A stretch of DNA of 64,000 nt from Xanthomonas citri pv. mangiferaeindicae (lineage in GTDB: Bacteria; Pseudomonadota; Gammaproteobacteria; Xanthomonadales; Xanthomonadaceae). Location: the NCBI GenBank assembly GCA_002240395.1, contig CP016836.1, forward strand, positions 905,001 to 969,000, given 5' to 3'. Position numbers and translations under genes: made by a program. Under the pieces are notes generated by a model, which ran no database searches, had not been told where the DNA came from, and worked only from the letters and a program-made list of their open reading frames with translations. Each line of letters opens with the position of its first letter. Positions within the stretch are counted from its first letter, which is position 1. This document shows, piece by piece, positions 39,012-50,540 of this stretch.

Positions 39012-40382
39012 TCAGCGTGGGCGCTTGACCGGGCGCGCCCAGCCTTCGATCAGGCTTTGCCGTGCCCGCGCAACAGCGAGCTTGCCGTCGGGTACATCGG
39101 CGGTGATCACCGAGCCGGCGGCGGTCGTGGCGTCATGGCCGATGCGCACCGGCGCGACCAGCGCGGCGTTGGAGCCAATGAACGCACGGTCGCCGATGAC
39201 GGTCTTGGACTTGTTCGCGCCGTCGTAGTTGCAGGTGATCGTGCCGGCCCCGATGTTGCTGCCGGCCCCGACCTCGGCGTCGCCCAGGTAGGTCAGATGA
39301 TTGGCCTTGCTGCCGACGCCAAGGGTCGCGTTCTTGGTCTCGACGAAGTTGCCCACGTGCACGCCGTCGGCGAGCACGGTGCCCGGGCGGAGCCGTGCGA
39401 ATGGACCGATCGTAACGGCGCCCTCGGCACGCACACCGTCCAGGTCGCAATGCGCGCGGACCTCGGTGCCTTCGGCCAGGCCAACGTCGCGCAGCCGGCA
39501 GAACGGCCCGATACGCACCCCCTCGCCCAGTTCGACGCGGCCCTCGAACACCACGTCGACATCGATCTCGACATCGGGCGCGACGATCACCTCGCCGCGG
39601 ATATCCACGCGTGCAGGATCGGCAAACCGGGCGCCTTGCTGGCACAGCGCCCGCACCGCACGCAGCTGCCACGCGCGCTCGAGCTGGGCCAGCTGCCAGG
39701 GATCATTGGCGCCTTCGGCCTCGAGCGGGTCTTCGACCATCACGATCTGCGCGGCACTGTACTCGTCGGCGGCCATCGCGAACACATCGGTGAGGTAGTA
39801 CTCGCCCTGCGCATTGTCCGACGACAGTCGCGCGAGCCAGGACTTGAGTGCGGTCGCCTCAGCCGCGAGGATGCCGGTATTGACCAGGCTGATCCGGCGC
39901 TGCTCTTCATCGGCGTCCTTGTGCTCGACGATCGCGCCAACGTGGCCTTCGGGATCGCGCACGATGCGGCCGTAGCCGGTCGGATTCTCGAGTTCGGCCG
40001 CCAGCACCGCCAGCCGGCCCTCGACCGCCACCAACCCGCGCAGGGTCTGCGCGCGCAGCAGCGGCACGTCGCCGTAGAGCACGAGCACCTGAGCCCCGTC
40101 GGGCACCGCGTCCATCGCCTGGCGGACCGCATGCCCGGTGCCCAGTTGCTCGCGCTGCTCAGCCCACTGCAGATCGGCCTGATCGGCGAAGGCCGCCTGC
40201 ACCTGATCGCCGCGGTGACCGTACACGATGTGGATGCCCGCGGGCTCAAGTTCGCGCGCCGCCGCGACCACGTGCCAGAGCATCGGCCTGCCGGCGATCT
40301 TCTGCAGCACCTTGGGCAGCGAGGACTTCATGCGCTTGCCCTCGCCTGCGGCGAGGATGACGACGTGCAGCGGAGCGGTCAT
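39012..40382 (-). CDS. glmU: Bifunctional UDP-GlcNAc pyrophosphorylase/GlcN-1-P acetyltransferase
   Basis: 456 residues, the same length as the E. coli enzyme. The start ATG at 40382 gives MTAPLHVVILAAGEGKRMKSSLPKVL, the uridyltransferase nucleotide loop (AAGEGKRM). QREQLGTGHAVRQAM and VLYGDVPLL carry the uridine-binding and Mg-binding residues. From ~250 a left-handed beta-helix of hexapeptide repeats follows (VEIDVDVVFEG, GPFARLRPGTVL), with the acetyltransferase active site at HLTYLGDAEVG. It makes UDP-GlcNAc from the glucosamine-6-P supplied by GlmS and GlmM. It is divergent from the glycosyltransferase gene across 60 nt. Confidence 0.97.
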   Translation of the reverse strand: MTAPLHVVILAAGEGKRMKSSLPKVLQKIAGRPMLWHVVAAARELEPAGIHIVYGHRGDQVQAAFADQADLQWAEQREQLGTGHAVRQAMDAVPDGAQVLVLYGDVPLLRAQTLRGLVAVEGRLAVLAAELENPTGYGRIVRDPEGHVGAIVEHKDADEEQRRISLVNTGILAAEATALKSWLARLSSDNAQGEYYLTDVFAMAADEYSAAQIVMVEDPLEAEGANDPWQLAQLERAWQLRAVRALCQQGARFADPARVDIRGEVIVAPDVEIDVDVVFEGRVELGEGVRIGPFCRLRDVGLAEGTEVRAHCDLDGVRAEGAVTIGPFARLRPGTVLADGVHVGNFVETKNATLGVGSKANHLTYLGDAEVGAGSNIGAGTITCNYDGANKSKTVIGDRAFIGSNAALVAPVRIGHDATTAAGSVITADVPDGKLAVARARQSLIEGWARPVKRPR

Positions 40383-40405
40383 GGCGTTCGAAACCTGGCG
40401 GGGGT

Positions 40406-40419
40406 TCGATGATAATCGA
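40406..40419. promoter_or_regulatory. Inverted repeat in the 60-nt divergent glmU/glycosyltransferase promoter
   Basis: TCGAT-GATA-ATCGA is the only AT-rich element between two divergent starts and contains GATAAT, which can serve as a -10 for the plus-strand gene. Its symmetry could also be an operator. Weak evidence. Confidence 0.35.
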
Positions 40420-40442
40420 CGCCCGTGCCTCCAGGACCTGCG

Positions 40443-42455
40443 ATGTTCCGTTCCCGAGCCCCCGCCACCGCGGGTGGGCCGCAACGTTGGGCGGCCCTGG
40501 TCTGGGCCGCCGGCCCCGTCCTGGTCGTGATCGGCATCACGGCCCACCGGCTGTGGGCGCAGCTGCCCTGGGAACGCTTCGCACTCGCCCTGGCGCTGGC
40601 GTTGGTGGCCACCGCCCTGGCTTGGCCGGCCGTGCGCTGGCTTCGCTGGCGTTGGGCATCGGCCCTGGTCGCAGTCTGGAGCGGCGCATTGCTCCTGTTC
40701 GCGGGGCCCAGGCCGGTGTTCGCAGTCGCATTGCTCGCGCTTGCGGCGATGGCGACCGGGCTGCGCTGGGTGCCGGCCCGGCTTCCCGCACGTGCGGCCA
40801 TCGCGGCGATCCTCGGCTATACAGCGATCGCCGGCGTCACGGGCTGGCTGCTCGCGCTGCCGATCCACCACGCGCCGGTGTGGCTGGTCGCACTGGCGGC
40901 GCTCGTCGTGCTCGGCCGCAAGGCCTTGGTCGCCGAGCTGCGCGCATCCGCGAGCGCGTGGCGCGACGCTGCCGCCGAGTCCCCCCGCGCCTTGGCATGG
41001 AGCGTGATGCTGCTGGGGCTGGCATCGACAGGCACATGGTTGCCGACGATGCAGATGGATGACCTCACCTACCATCTCAACCTGCCCGCGCAGTTGGCCT
41101 TGCATGCGCACTACCAAGCCGCGCCCCAGCATGGTGTCTGGGCGTTCGCACCGTGGTTGGGCGATATCGGCCAGGGCATTGTGTGGCTGATTGCCGGCCA
41201 GGAAGCGCGCGGCGCGCTCAACGCATTCTGGCTCATTGCCGCGGCCGTGGCCTTGGGCGGCTGCGCGCGCGCATTGGACGCAACGCCACTGGAGCGCAAC
41301 GCGGCAATCGCGCTGTTCGCGAGCTTCCCGCCCTTGGTCTGGCTGACCGCCGGCATGCAGACCGAACTGCCGGCGATGGCGGTGCTGTTCGCGTTAGGCG
41401 CGGTGCTTGCCCATCGCGACGACGACGGGCCGCGGCTGATGGCGGCCGCGCTGCTGCTGGCGGCGCTCACTGCGCTCAAGCCGATCCATGCGCTCTCGGC
41501 ATTGCCGCTGCTAGTGTGGGCGAGCATGCGTGGCCTGCCGCGCGCCAGCGCGCAGCACTGGCTGGTGGCGCTGGCGGCCGGCCTGTTGATCGCCGGCTCG
41601 AGTTACGCCAACGCTTGGTGGCATACCGGCAATCCGGTGCTGCCGCTGTTCAATGCGGTGTTCCAATCGCCATTCCATCCCCCGGAGAACATGGGCGACG
41701 ACCGCTGGCACGCAGGGCTGGGCCTCGGCCTGCCCTGGCAGCTCACATTCGCCAGCAGCCGCTACGTCGAAGCCTGGGATGGCGGCGCCGGCTTTCTGCT
41801 GATCGGACTGGCCGGCGCCTGGCTGCTCGCACTTGGACGGCGTGCGACGCGGGGGTTCGCGCTGGCGGTCGCTGGCGTCGCCTTGCTGCCTTTGCTGCCG
41901 ATGCAGTACGCGCGCTATGCCTATCCAGGCATCGCGCTGCTGATCGTCGCCTGCCTGCCCGGCAGTCGCGCCCAGGTCGGCGACCGGGCCTGGCGCTGGG
42001 GCATCGTTGCGCTGTGCGCGCTGAACCTCGCGTTCCAGGCCAACGCGGGATGGACCCACCACAGCGCCGCACTCAAGCGCACGCTGCGCGCACCGGGGGA
42101 TGCCTCGGCGGTGCTGCCGCACTACGTCGCCGAGCGGACGCTGATTGCCGGGCTCCCCGACGACGACGGCATCGTGCTGGCCACCGATCCCCAGCGCGGC
42201 TACATCGCCGAACTCGCCGGTCGCGGACGGCTGATGTCGCTGCACGCACCGACACTCGCTGCCGCGCGGCCGGCCGCCGATGCCGATCCATCCGGCGGCG
42301 CGTGGCGCCGGCTGCTCACCGACACCGATGCGCGCTGGATTCTGGTCACCGAGGCCGACGCGTCCCCGGCACTGCGCGCCGGTCTGGCCGCAAGCGGTGC
42401 GGTCCATGTCCGCAGCCTCAACGGCATCGCGCTGTGGCGGCGCGAACAGGAGTGA
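40443..42455 (+). CDS. Polytopic membrane glycosyltransferase (GT-C/PMT-like)
   Basis: 670 residues with about twelve hydrophobic segments. A soluble loop after the fourth or fifth helix carries MQMDDLTYHLNLP, the acidic motif typical of the catalytic first external loop in GT-C enzymes that use polyprenyl-phosphate sugars. A C-terminal soluble domain (residues ~560-670) follows. The ATG at 40443 is chosen over a GTG at 40425 because AGGA lies about 8 nt upstream. It is followed by a GtrA-like gene 7 nt later. Together they probably transfer a sugar onto lipid, glycan or protein in the periplasm; the acceptor cannot be told. Confidence 0.75.
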   Translation: MFRSRAPATAGGPQRWAALVWAAGPVLVVIGITAHRLWAQLPWERFALALALALVATALAWPAVRWLRWRWASALVAVWSGALLLFAGPRPVFAVALLALAAMATGLRWVPARLPARAAIAAILGYTAIAGVTGWLLALPIHHAPVWLVALAALVVLGRKALVAELRASASAWRDAAAESPRALAWSVMLLGLASTGTWLPTMQMDDLTYHLNLPAQLALHAHYQAAPQHGVWAFAPWLGDIGQGIVWLIAGQEARGALNAFWLIAAAVALGGCARALDATPLERNAAIALFASFPPLVWLTAGMQTELPAMAVLFALGAVLAHRDDDGPRLMAAALLLAALTALKPIHALSALPLLVWASMRGLPRASAQHWLVALAAGLLIAGSSYANAWWHTGNPVLPLFNAVFQSPFHPPENMGDDRWHAGLGLGLPWQLTFASSRYVEAWDGGAGFLLIGLAGAWLLALGRRATRGFALAVAGVALLPLLPMQYARYAYPGIALLIVACLPGSRAQVGDRAWRWGIVALCALNLAFQANAGWTHHSAALKRTLRAPGDASAVLPHYVAERTLIAGLPDDDGIVLATDPQRGYIAELAGRGRLMSLHAPTLAAARPAADADPSGGAWRRLLTDTDARWILVTEADASPALRAGLAASGAVHVRSLNGIALWRREQE

Positions 42456-42462
42456 TCATGCG

Positions 42463-42846
42463 ATGGGCTTGAAGCGACAGGGCGGCAGTTACCTGTTGAT
42501 CGGTGGCTTGCAATGGTTGCTCGACTGGGCGGTGATGGTCGCGCTCAGCCACGCCGGACTTCCGGTCCGCCAGGCCAACGTGGTCGGCCGGATCTGCGGC
42601 GCCTTGATGGGGTTCTGGTTGAACGGGCGCTTCACTTTCGGCGCCGATGGCCGTGGCCCCAATCGGGCGCAGTTGCTGCGCTTCGTGGTGATGTGGGGGG
42701 TGATGACGGTGCTCAGCACCTGGGCGATCGGCCACATCGACGACTATCTCGGTCGGCACTGGGCGTGGCTGGCCAAGCCGCTGGTCGAGGCCGCACTGGG
42801 CGCACTCGGCTTCGTGGTCTCCCGGCAGTGGGTGTACAAGCGCTAG
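42463..42846 (+). CDS. GtrA-like membrane protein
   Basis: 127 residues with four membrane helices and the PF04138-type features: early GGLQWLLDWAVMV, then GFWLNGRFTF and the end GFVVSRQWVYKR. GtrA proteins are small putative flippases for undecaprenyl-phosphate-linked sugars and usually sit beside glycosyltransferases, as here. The ATG at 42463 follows AGGAG by 10 nt, and the gene begins 7 nt after the glycosyltransferase stop. It is convergent with atpC. Confidence 0.85.
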   Translation: MGLKRQGGSYLLIGGLQWLLDWAVMVALSHAGLPVRQANVVGRICGALMGFWLNGRFTFGADGRGPNRAQLLRFVVMWGVMTVLSTWAIGHIDDYLGRHWAWLAKPLVEAALGALGFVVSRQWVYKR

Positions 42847-42875
42847 CTGCGCGTCGGATCCCAAGCACGCCCGCA

Positions 42876-42904
42876 AAGAAAAACGCCGGCACGAGGGCCG
42901 GCGT
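42876..42904 (-). terminator. Rho-independent terminator of the atp operon
   Basis: Read on the minus strand: ACGCCGGC-CCTCGT-GCCGGCGT followed by TTTTC. The 8-bp perfect GC stem plus T-run lies 28 nt downstream of atpC. It may also slow the convergent gtrA transcript, though that side lacks a T-run. Confidence 0.85.
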
Positions 42905-42931
42905 CTTCGAACGAATGACCCGCGAAGCGGC

Positions 42932-43354
42932 TCAGTGCTTGAGCGTCTTGCGCAGGCGCTCGAGTGCCTGCAGCTGGACGACCGCTTCGGCGAGCTTCTG
43001 CTGCGCCTCGGCCACGTCCATCGCCTCGCCACGGCCGGCAAGCACACGCTCGGCTTCGTCCTTGGCCGCCTTGACCGCCGCCTCGTCGATGTCATCGGCG
43101 CGGATCGCGGTATCGGCCAGGATCGTCACGACCTGGGGCTGCACCTCGAGGATGCCGCCGCCGATCGCGAAATCGAGCACTTCGCCATTGGGCTGGGTGA
43201 CCACGACCTTGCCGGGCTTGAGGCGGGTGATCAGCGGCGCGTGGCGCGGCGCGATGCCGAGCTCGCCCAGCTCCCCGGTCGCGACGACCAGGGTCGCCTC
43301 GCCGTGGAAGATCTCGGCCTCTGCACTGACGATGTCGCAACGGATGGTGCTCAT
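42932..43354 (-). CDS. atpC: ATP synthase F1 epsilon subunit
   Basis: 140 residues. The N-terminal beta-sandwich (MSTIRCDIVSAEAEIFHGEATLVVATGELGELGI) is followed by a two-helix C-terminal domain ending LERLRKTLKH. It belongs to the central rotor stalk and inhibits ATP hydrolysis. Last gene of the operon, 104 nt after atpD. Confidence 0.97.
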   Translation of the reverse strand: MSTIRCDIVSAEAEIFHGEATLVVATGELGELGIAPRHAPLITRLKPGKVVVTQPNGEVLDFAIGGGILEVQPQVVTILADTAIRADDIDEAAVKAAKDEAERVLAGRGEAMDVAEAQQKLAEAVVQLQALERLRKTLKH

Positions 43355-43458
43355 GGGCTTGGCTCGCTTTGCTCGCTCAACTTACGTTCGTGATGCGGGA
43401 TCGGTGAAGGCGAACAATGCTCGCCGCGCACCCACCCCGATTCACCGAAGATCGCCGC

Positions 43459-44859
<1,401 letters not shown>

Positions 44860-44958
44860 GGTGAGAACCTCTAGCTCTGAAATTTTCTGAGCGAACGCGT
44901 CGCTGCTTGTTTGGAAAGTCCGCACATCGATGTGCGGGCTGTTGCGAAGGGACTCGCG

Positions 44959-45819
44959 TTACACCGCTGCCGCACCGCCGACGATCTCGGAGATTTCCTG
45001 CGTGATCGCCGCCTGGCGGGCCTTGTTGTAGACCAGGTTCAGGGTGTCGATCAGCTTGGTCGCGTTGTCGCTGGCGGCCTTCATCGCCACCATGCGCGCC
45101 GCGTGCTCGGAGGCCACGTTCTCCATCACTGCCTGATAGACCAGCGATTCGATGTAGCGGGTAAGGACGTGGCCGAGCACCGATTCGGCGTCCGGCTCGT
45201 AGATGTAATCCCAGTCGTGCTTGACGACCTTCGTTTCCGAGGCCGGCAGCGGCAGCAGCTGATCGAAGCTGGCCTTCTGGGTCATCGTGTTGACGAAATG
45301 GTTGTAGGCCAGGAACACCCGATCCAGGCGGCCGTCGGTGTAGCCGTCCAGCATCACCTTGATGATGCCGACCAGTTGTTCGACTTCCGGGGTGTCACCG
45401 ATGTGGGTCACGCTGGCGAGCATGTCGACCTTCAGACGGCGGAAGAACACCGTCGCCTTCTGGCCGATCGTCACCACATCGACCTGCACCCCCTTGTCCT
45501 GCCACTGACGGATCTCGCCGAGCAGCTTGCGGAACAGGTTGTTGTTCAGGCCGCCGGCCAGGCCGCGGTCCGAAGAGACGACGATGTAGCCGACCCGCTT
45601 GATCTCGCGCTCGACCAGGTAGGGATGCTGGAACTCGGAGCTGGCCTGTGCCAGATGCCCAATCAGCTGTCGCATGGCATTGGCGTACGGGCGCGAGGAC
45701 CGCATGCGGTCCTGCGCCTTGCGGATCTTCGATGCGGAGACCATCTCCAGCGCGCGCGTCACCTTGCGGGTGTTCTGCACGCTCTTGATCTTGGTCTTGA
45801 TTTCCCGTCCACCAGCCAT
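44959..45819 (-). CDS. atpG: ATP synthase F1 gamma subunit
   Basis: 286 residues. The N-terminal helix is MAGGREIKTKIKSVQNTRKVTRALEMVSASK and the C-terminal helix is ASDNATKLIDTLNLVYNKARQAAITQEISEIVGGA; together they form the rotating coiled coil inside the alpha/beta ring. The middle Rossmann-like part has VVSSDRGLAGGLN. Confidence 0.98.
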   Translation of the reverse strand: MAGGREIKTKIKSVQNTRKVTRALEMVSASKIRKAQDRMRSSRPYANAMRQLIGHLAQASSEFQHPYLVEREIKRVGYIVVSSDRGLAGGLNNNLFRKLLGEIRQWQDKGVQVDVVTIGQKATVFFRRLKVDMLASVTHIGDTPEVEQLVGIIKVMLDGYTDGRLDRVFLAYNHFVNTMTQKASFDQLLPLPASETKVVKHDWDYIYEPDAESVLGHVLTRYIESLVYQAVMENVASEHAARMVAMKAASDNATKLIDTLNLVYNKARQAAITQEISEIVGGAAAV

Positions 45820-45942
45820 TTAGCTCGCTCCGCTTGCGGCAACTCGTGATCGGGACATCGCGATTCGAAGAAGCGAATCGCGCGCCGTCACGCACCTGTT
45901 GTTGCTGTTACGCATCACCCATCACGCATCACCACCGCCGGC

Positions 45943-47493
<1,551 letters not shown>

Positions 47494-47545
47494 CGGGGAT
47501 TCCCTTGTGTCGGCGTCGCCGCCGGCGTTGCAATTGAAATTCGTG

Positions 47546-48067
47546 TCAGTGCGCCAGCGCGGACTGCAGGCGTGCCAGCTTGCCCTTCAGCGAGCCGTCG
47601 ATCACCACATCGCCCGCCGCGATCACCGCGCCGCCGATCAGCGTGTCGTCGACCGCGGTCTCGACCTGGACCTCGCGACCGAAGCGACGCTTGAGCGCGC
47701 TGCGGATCTGCTCGATCTCGGTGTCGGGCAGCGCGGTCGCCGAGGTGATCTTGGCCAGCACCACGTGTTCGGCCTCGGCGCGCAGTTGCTCGTAGAGTCC
47801 GGCGATCTCGGGCAGCTGCGGCAGCCGGCCGTTCTCGGCCAGCAACGCCAGGAACGAGGCGAACGCCTCGTCCGCACCCTCGGGGGCGAGCAGCGCGACG
47901 GCATCGGCATGCGCCAGCGCCGGGTGACCCAGCACCGTGGCGGCCTGCGGATCGGCGGCGATGCGCGCCGAGAACGCCAGCGCGTCCGACCACGGTGCAA
48001 ACCGGCCGGCGTCGCGCGCGATCGCGAACGCGGCGCGGGCATAGGGACGGGCGATCGTCAGCGTCAT
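47546..48067 (-). CDS. atpH: ATP synthase F1 delta subunit
   Basis: 173 residues. Start at 48067 gives MTLTIARPYARAAFAIARDAGR, the canonical delta N-terminus; an upstream in-frame ATG at 48127 lies inside atpF and is rejected. The C-terminal VETAVDDTLIGGAVIAAGDVVIDGSLKGKLARLQ is conserved. It connects F1 to the b-subunit stator. Confidence 0.97.
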   Translation of the reverse strand: MTLTIARPYARAAFAIARDAGRFAPWSDALAFSARIAADPQAATVLGHPALAHADAVALLAPEGADEAFASFLALLAENGRLPQLPEIAGLYEQLRAEAEHVVLAKITSATALPDTEIEQIRSALKRRFGREVQVETAVDDTLIGGAVIAAGDVVIDGSLKGKLARLQSALAH

Positions 48068-48077
48068 CGTGTCGGCC

Positions 48078-48548
48078 TCAGATCTCGGCAGCGAGTTCGT
48101 CGAGCAGCGCCTTGTGGGCGTCGGCATCGATCTCGCGCTTGAGCAGGCGCTCGGCGCCGGTCACCGCCAGCAGCGATACCTGGCGACGCAGATCCTCACG
48201 GGCCCGGGTGGCCGATGCCTGGAGCTCGGCGTCGAACAGTGCCTTCTGACGCAGACCCTCGGTCACGGCTTCGGCCTTGGCGGCATCGACGATCTGGTTG
48301 GCGCGCTGGTGCGCCTGTTCGATGATCTCATTGGCCTTCGCACGCGCGGCCTTGAGTTCCTCGTTGGCGGTTGCCTGCGCCTGCGCGAGCGCGCGCTGGC
48401 TGTTGTCGGCGGCGGCCAGGCCTTCGGCGATCTTCTTCTGGCGCTCTTCGATGGCATTGAGCAACGGCGGCCAGATCTTGGTCGCGATCAGCCAGATCAG
48501 GGCGGCGAACGCAATCGCCTGTGCAATTAGGGTCAGACCGATATTCAT
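48078..48548 (-). CDS. atpF: ATP synthase Fo b subunit
   Basis: 156 residues. One membrane helix (LIAQAIAFAALIWLIATKIW) is followed by a long charged, Ala-rich helix forming the peripheral stalk. Start ATG at 48548 (MNIGLTLIAQ) is the standard one. The stop is 10 nt before atpH. Confidence 0.97.
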   Translation of the reverse strand: MNIGLTLIAQAIAFAALIWLIATKIWPPLLNAIEERQKKIAEGLAAADNSQRALAQAQATANEELKAARAKANEIIEQAHQRANQIVDAAKAEAVTEGLRQKALFDAELQASATRAREDLRRQVSLLAVTGAERLLKREIDADAHKALLDELAAEI

Positions 48549-48656
48549 GGGCTTGTGGCTGCCTGTCGTGAAGGGTCGGGCATGCATGCATGCCCGCTGT
48601 CATCGCCGATGCGGCCGTAGGCCGGCCGCATCGGAAAGCGCCTGCGCTCGTCCGGA

Positions 48657-48947
48657 TCAGCCGGCGATCTGGGCGGCGATCGGGCCGACGAACGGCGAGG
48701 CGAACGCGAACAGCAGGCCGACGGCGACCGAGATGATGAACGCGGCGTCGATCAGGCCGGCGGTGATGAACATGCGGACCTGCAGCACCGGGATCAGCTC
48801 GGGCTGACGCGCGGCCGACTCGAGGAACTTGCCGGCCATGATGGCCAGGCCCAGACCTGCGCCCAGCGCGGCCAGGCCGATCATGATGCCGACGGCCAGA
48901 ACGGTCGAAGCCTGGATCTGGGCAAACGAGGTCAGTGCGATTTCCAT
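48657..48947 (-). CDS. atpE: ATP synthase Fo c subunit
   Basis: 96 residues, two membrane helices forming a hairpin with the polar loop ARQPE. The proton-carrying carboxylate is Asp67 in GLIDAAFIISVAV, so the ring is proton-driven as in most proteobacteria. GLAALGAGLGLAIMAGKF is the glycine-rich first helix. Confidence 0.97.
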   Translation of the reverse strand: MEIALTSFAQIQASTVLAVGIMIGLAALGAGLGLAIMAGKFLESAARQPELIPVLQVRMFITAGLIDAAFIISVAVGLLFAFASPFVGPIAAQIAG

Positions 48948-49031
48948 TGTTTTCTCCGGAACGGATTGCTTGTTAAGGGTGGAACTGGGATTGAGACAAA
49001 TGGTGGAACGAAACCGGGTGCCGCCCGCCGA

Positions 49032-49829
49032 TCAGTGGCTGTCCTCGGCGAGGCTGAGGTAGACGATCGACAGCATCATGAAGATGAAGGCCTGCAGCGG
49101 GATGACCAGCAGGTGGAACAGCATCCAGCCCAGGCCCAGCACGCCGCCACCGAGCATGCCCAGCAGGCCAGCGCCGCCCAGCACCCAGATCAGCAGGAAC
49201 ACGATCTCGCCGCCGAACATGTTGCCGAACAGTCGCATCGCCAGCGAGATCGGCTTGCTCAGCCACTCGACGATGTTGAGGATCAGGTTGAACGGCACCA
49301 TCCACTTGCCGAACGGCGCAGTCAGGAACTCCTTGGTCAGCCCGCCCAGGCCCTTGGACCGCAGCGCGAAGAAGACCGTCAGGAAGAACACGCTGATCGA
49401 CAGGCCCAGCGTCGCATTGACGTCGGCGGTCGGTACCGGCTTCCAGTAGTGCACGCCAGCCAGTTCGAGGGGCTTGGCGATGAAGTCTGCCGGAATCATC
49501 TTCAGCAGATTCATCAGCAGGATCCAGAAGAACAGCGTGATCGCGATCGGCGTCACCAGCTTGCTGGTGCCGTGATACGTGTCGCGCGCCTGCTTGTCGA
49601 CGAACTCCAGGCAGATCTCGACGAACGCCTGCCACTTGCCCGGCACGCCGGACGTGGCCTTGCGCGTGGCCATCCAGAACATCAGCACCATCAGGCCGCC
49701 CATCAGCAGCGCGGTGATCAGCGTGTCCAGGTGCAACGTCCAGAAGCCACCCTCGCCGGTCGAGACCGTGAGGTTCTGCAGGTGATGCTGGATGTAGCTG
49801 GTTGGGGTCAGTTCCGAATCAGCCGCCAT
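49032..49829 (-). CDS. atpB: ATP synthase Fo a subunit
   Basis: 265 residues with five or six membrane helices. The essential arginine lies in SLAMRLFGNMFGGEIVFL, and the C-terminal helix contains QAFIFMMLSIVYLSLAEDSH. It forms the proton half-channels against the c-ring. The gap of 84 nt to atpE is usual. Confidence 0.97.
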   Translation of the reverse strand: MAADSELTPTSYIQHHLQNLTVSTGEGGFWTLHLDTLITALLMGGLMVLMFWMATRKATSGVPGKWQAFVEICLEFVDKQARDTYHGTSKLVTPIAITLFFWILLMNLLKMIPADFIAKPLELAGVHYWKPVPTADVNATLGLSISVFFLTVFFALRSKGLGGLTKEFLTAPFGKWMVPFNLILNIVEWLSKPISLAMRLFGNMFGGEIVFLLIWVLGGAGLLGMLGGGVLGLGWMLFHLLVIPLQAFIFMMLSIVYLSLAEDSH

Positions 49830-49872
49830 AAGATCGAAGACCTGCCTGTGTTTGAAATTCAGTGCCCAAGTG

Positions 49873-50250
49873 TCAGGAACCGGCCGGAGGCCGGGCCATC
49901 GCCAGCAATTGCGCGAAGAGCGCGACGATGACCCCGGCGAGCATCGGAACCGGCGGCAAGCCCACCATCCCTGTGCCCAGCAGCAACACGGCCACCACCA
50001 CGACCCACTTCAGCGCCATTCCCGCCAGCAGCCGCGCAAGCGCGCCTGCCGAAGGATTGACCCCGCCCCCCAGCGCAATCACGCTCGACAGCCAGCCGCC
50101 GATCGCGATCGCCGCGCCGCCCAGTACAGCCGCCAGCGCCCAGGCGCCACCCTTTGCAAGGAAGGCCAGGGCCGTCACCGCGACCGCCACCGCCTGCCAG
50201 ACGAGTGCGCGCTGTGCCAGCCGCCGACCGACAGCGACGGATGTCAACAC
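49873..50250 (-). CDS. atpI: ATP synthase protein I
   Basis: About 125 residues with four membrane helices (VWQAVAVAVTALAFLAKGG, ALAAVLGGAAIAIGGWLSSV, LKWVVVVAVLLLGTGM, VIVALFAQLLAMARPP). AtpI helps assemble the c-ring or acts as an ion-transport accessory; it is dispensable. Start GTG at 50250 is preceded by AGGA about 8 nt upstream; a longer ATG start at 50340 would overlap the promoter and is unlikely. Confidence 0.85.
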   Translation of the reverse strand: MLTSVAVGRRLAQRALVWQAVAVAVTALAFLAKGGAWALAAVLGGAAIAIGGWLSSVIALGGGVNPSAGALARLLAGMALKWVVVVAVLLLGTGMVGLPPVPMLAGVIVALFAQLLAMARPPAGS

Positions 50251-50312
50251 ATCAGGATCCTGGGCATCTGAGGGACACGGAACGCGTCGAAACGGCCCCG
50301 TCGAGCCGCAAA

Positions 50313-50342
50313 AGTATAGCAGCGGAGCCATTTGACCCACAA
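50313..50342 (-). promoter_or_regulatory. Candidate sigma-70 promoter of the atp operon
   Basis: On the minus strand TTGTGG (-35, 50337-50342), an 18-nt spacer and TATACT (-10, 50313-50318). This lies about 63 nt upstream of the GTG start of atpI. Confidence 0.6.
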
Positions 50343-50422
50343 CCGGCGAAGGTCCCGCTCCCGGCCGGGGACCAACGCCGGCAAATGCCCGGCCCCATTC
50401 ATAATTTTCTTGGCAACCGCGC

Positions 50423-50450
50423 GGAACTTGTGCCGGTCGGCCGGGTCCGA
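50423..50450 (+). promoter_or_regulatory. Candidate sigma-E (RpoE-type) promoter
   Basis: GGAACTT (50423-50429), a 15-nt spacer and GTCCGA (50445-50450). The E. coli RpoE consensus is GGAACTT, 15-16 nt, GTCNNA. Transcription would start near 50457, on the plus strand, divergent from the atp operon. Based on the match alone. Confidence 0.5.
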
Positions 50451-50456
50451 CCTACC

Positions 50457-50540
50457 GTGCCCGATCTGCCGTACTTTCCTCGTCGGTCGTGTCCGCAGAT
50501 CGCCACCCGAGCCCTGGCCCGCCGCCGGGGCTCTTTTTTT
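50457..50540 (+). ncRNA. Candidate ~84-nt stress-responsive small RNA
   Basis: Between the sigma-E-like promoter and a strong terminator there is no open reading frame with a start and ribosome-binding site. The predicted transcript has a perfect 8-bp stem CGATCTGC/GCAGATCG (50460-50467 and 50495-50502) closing a 27-nt pyrimidine-rich loop that contains ACTTTCCTCG, followed directly by a GC-rich terminator stem and seven Ts. Size and layout (5' stem-loop, exposed pyrimidine stretch, Hfq-type poly-U end) resemble sigma-E-dependent small RNAs such as MicA and RybB in enterics. No homology is claimed. It could instead be an untranslated leader of the gene at 50886 with an attenuator. Confidence 0.45.
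50509..50540 (+). terminator. Rho-independent terminator with seven Ts
   Basis: GAGCCCTGGC-CCGCC-GCCGGGGCTC is a 10-bp stem with one T-G wobble and a 5-nt loop, followed by TTTTTTT (50534-50540). It has no annotated protein gene upstream on its strand, which implies a short transcript starting nearby. Confidence 0.85.
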
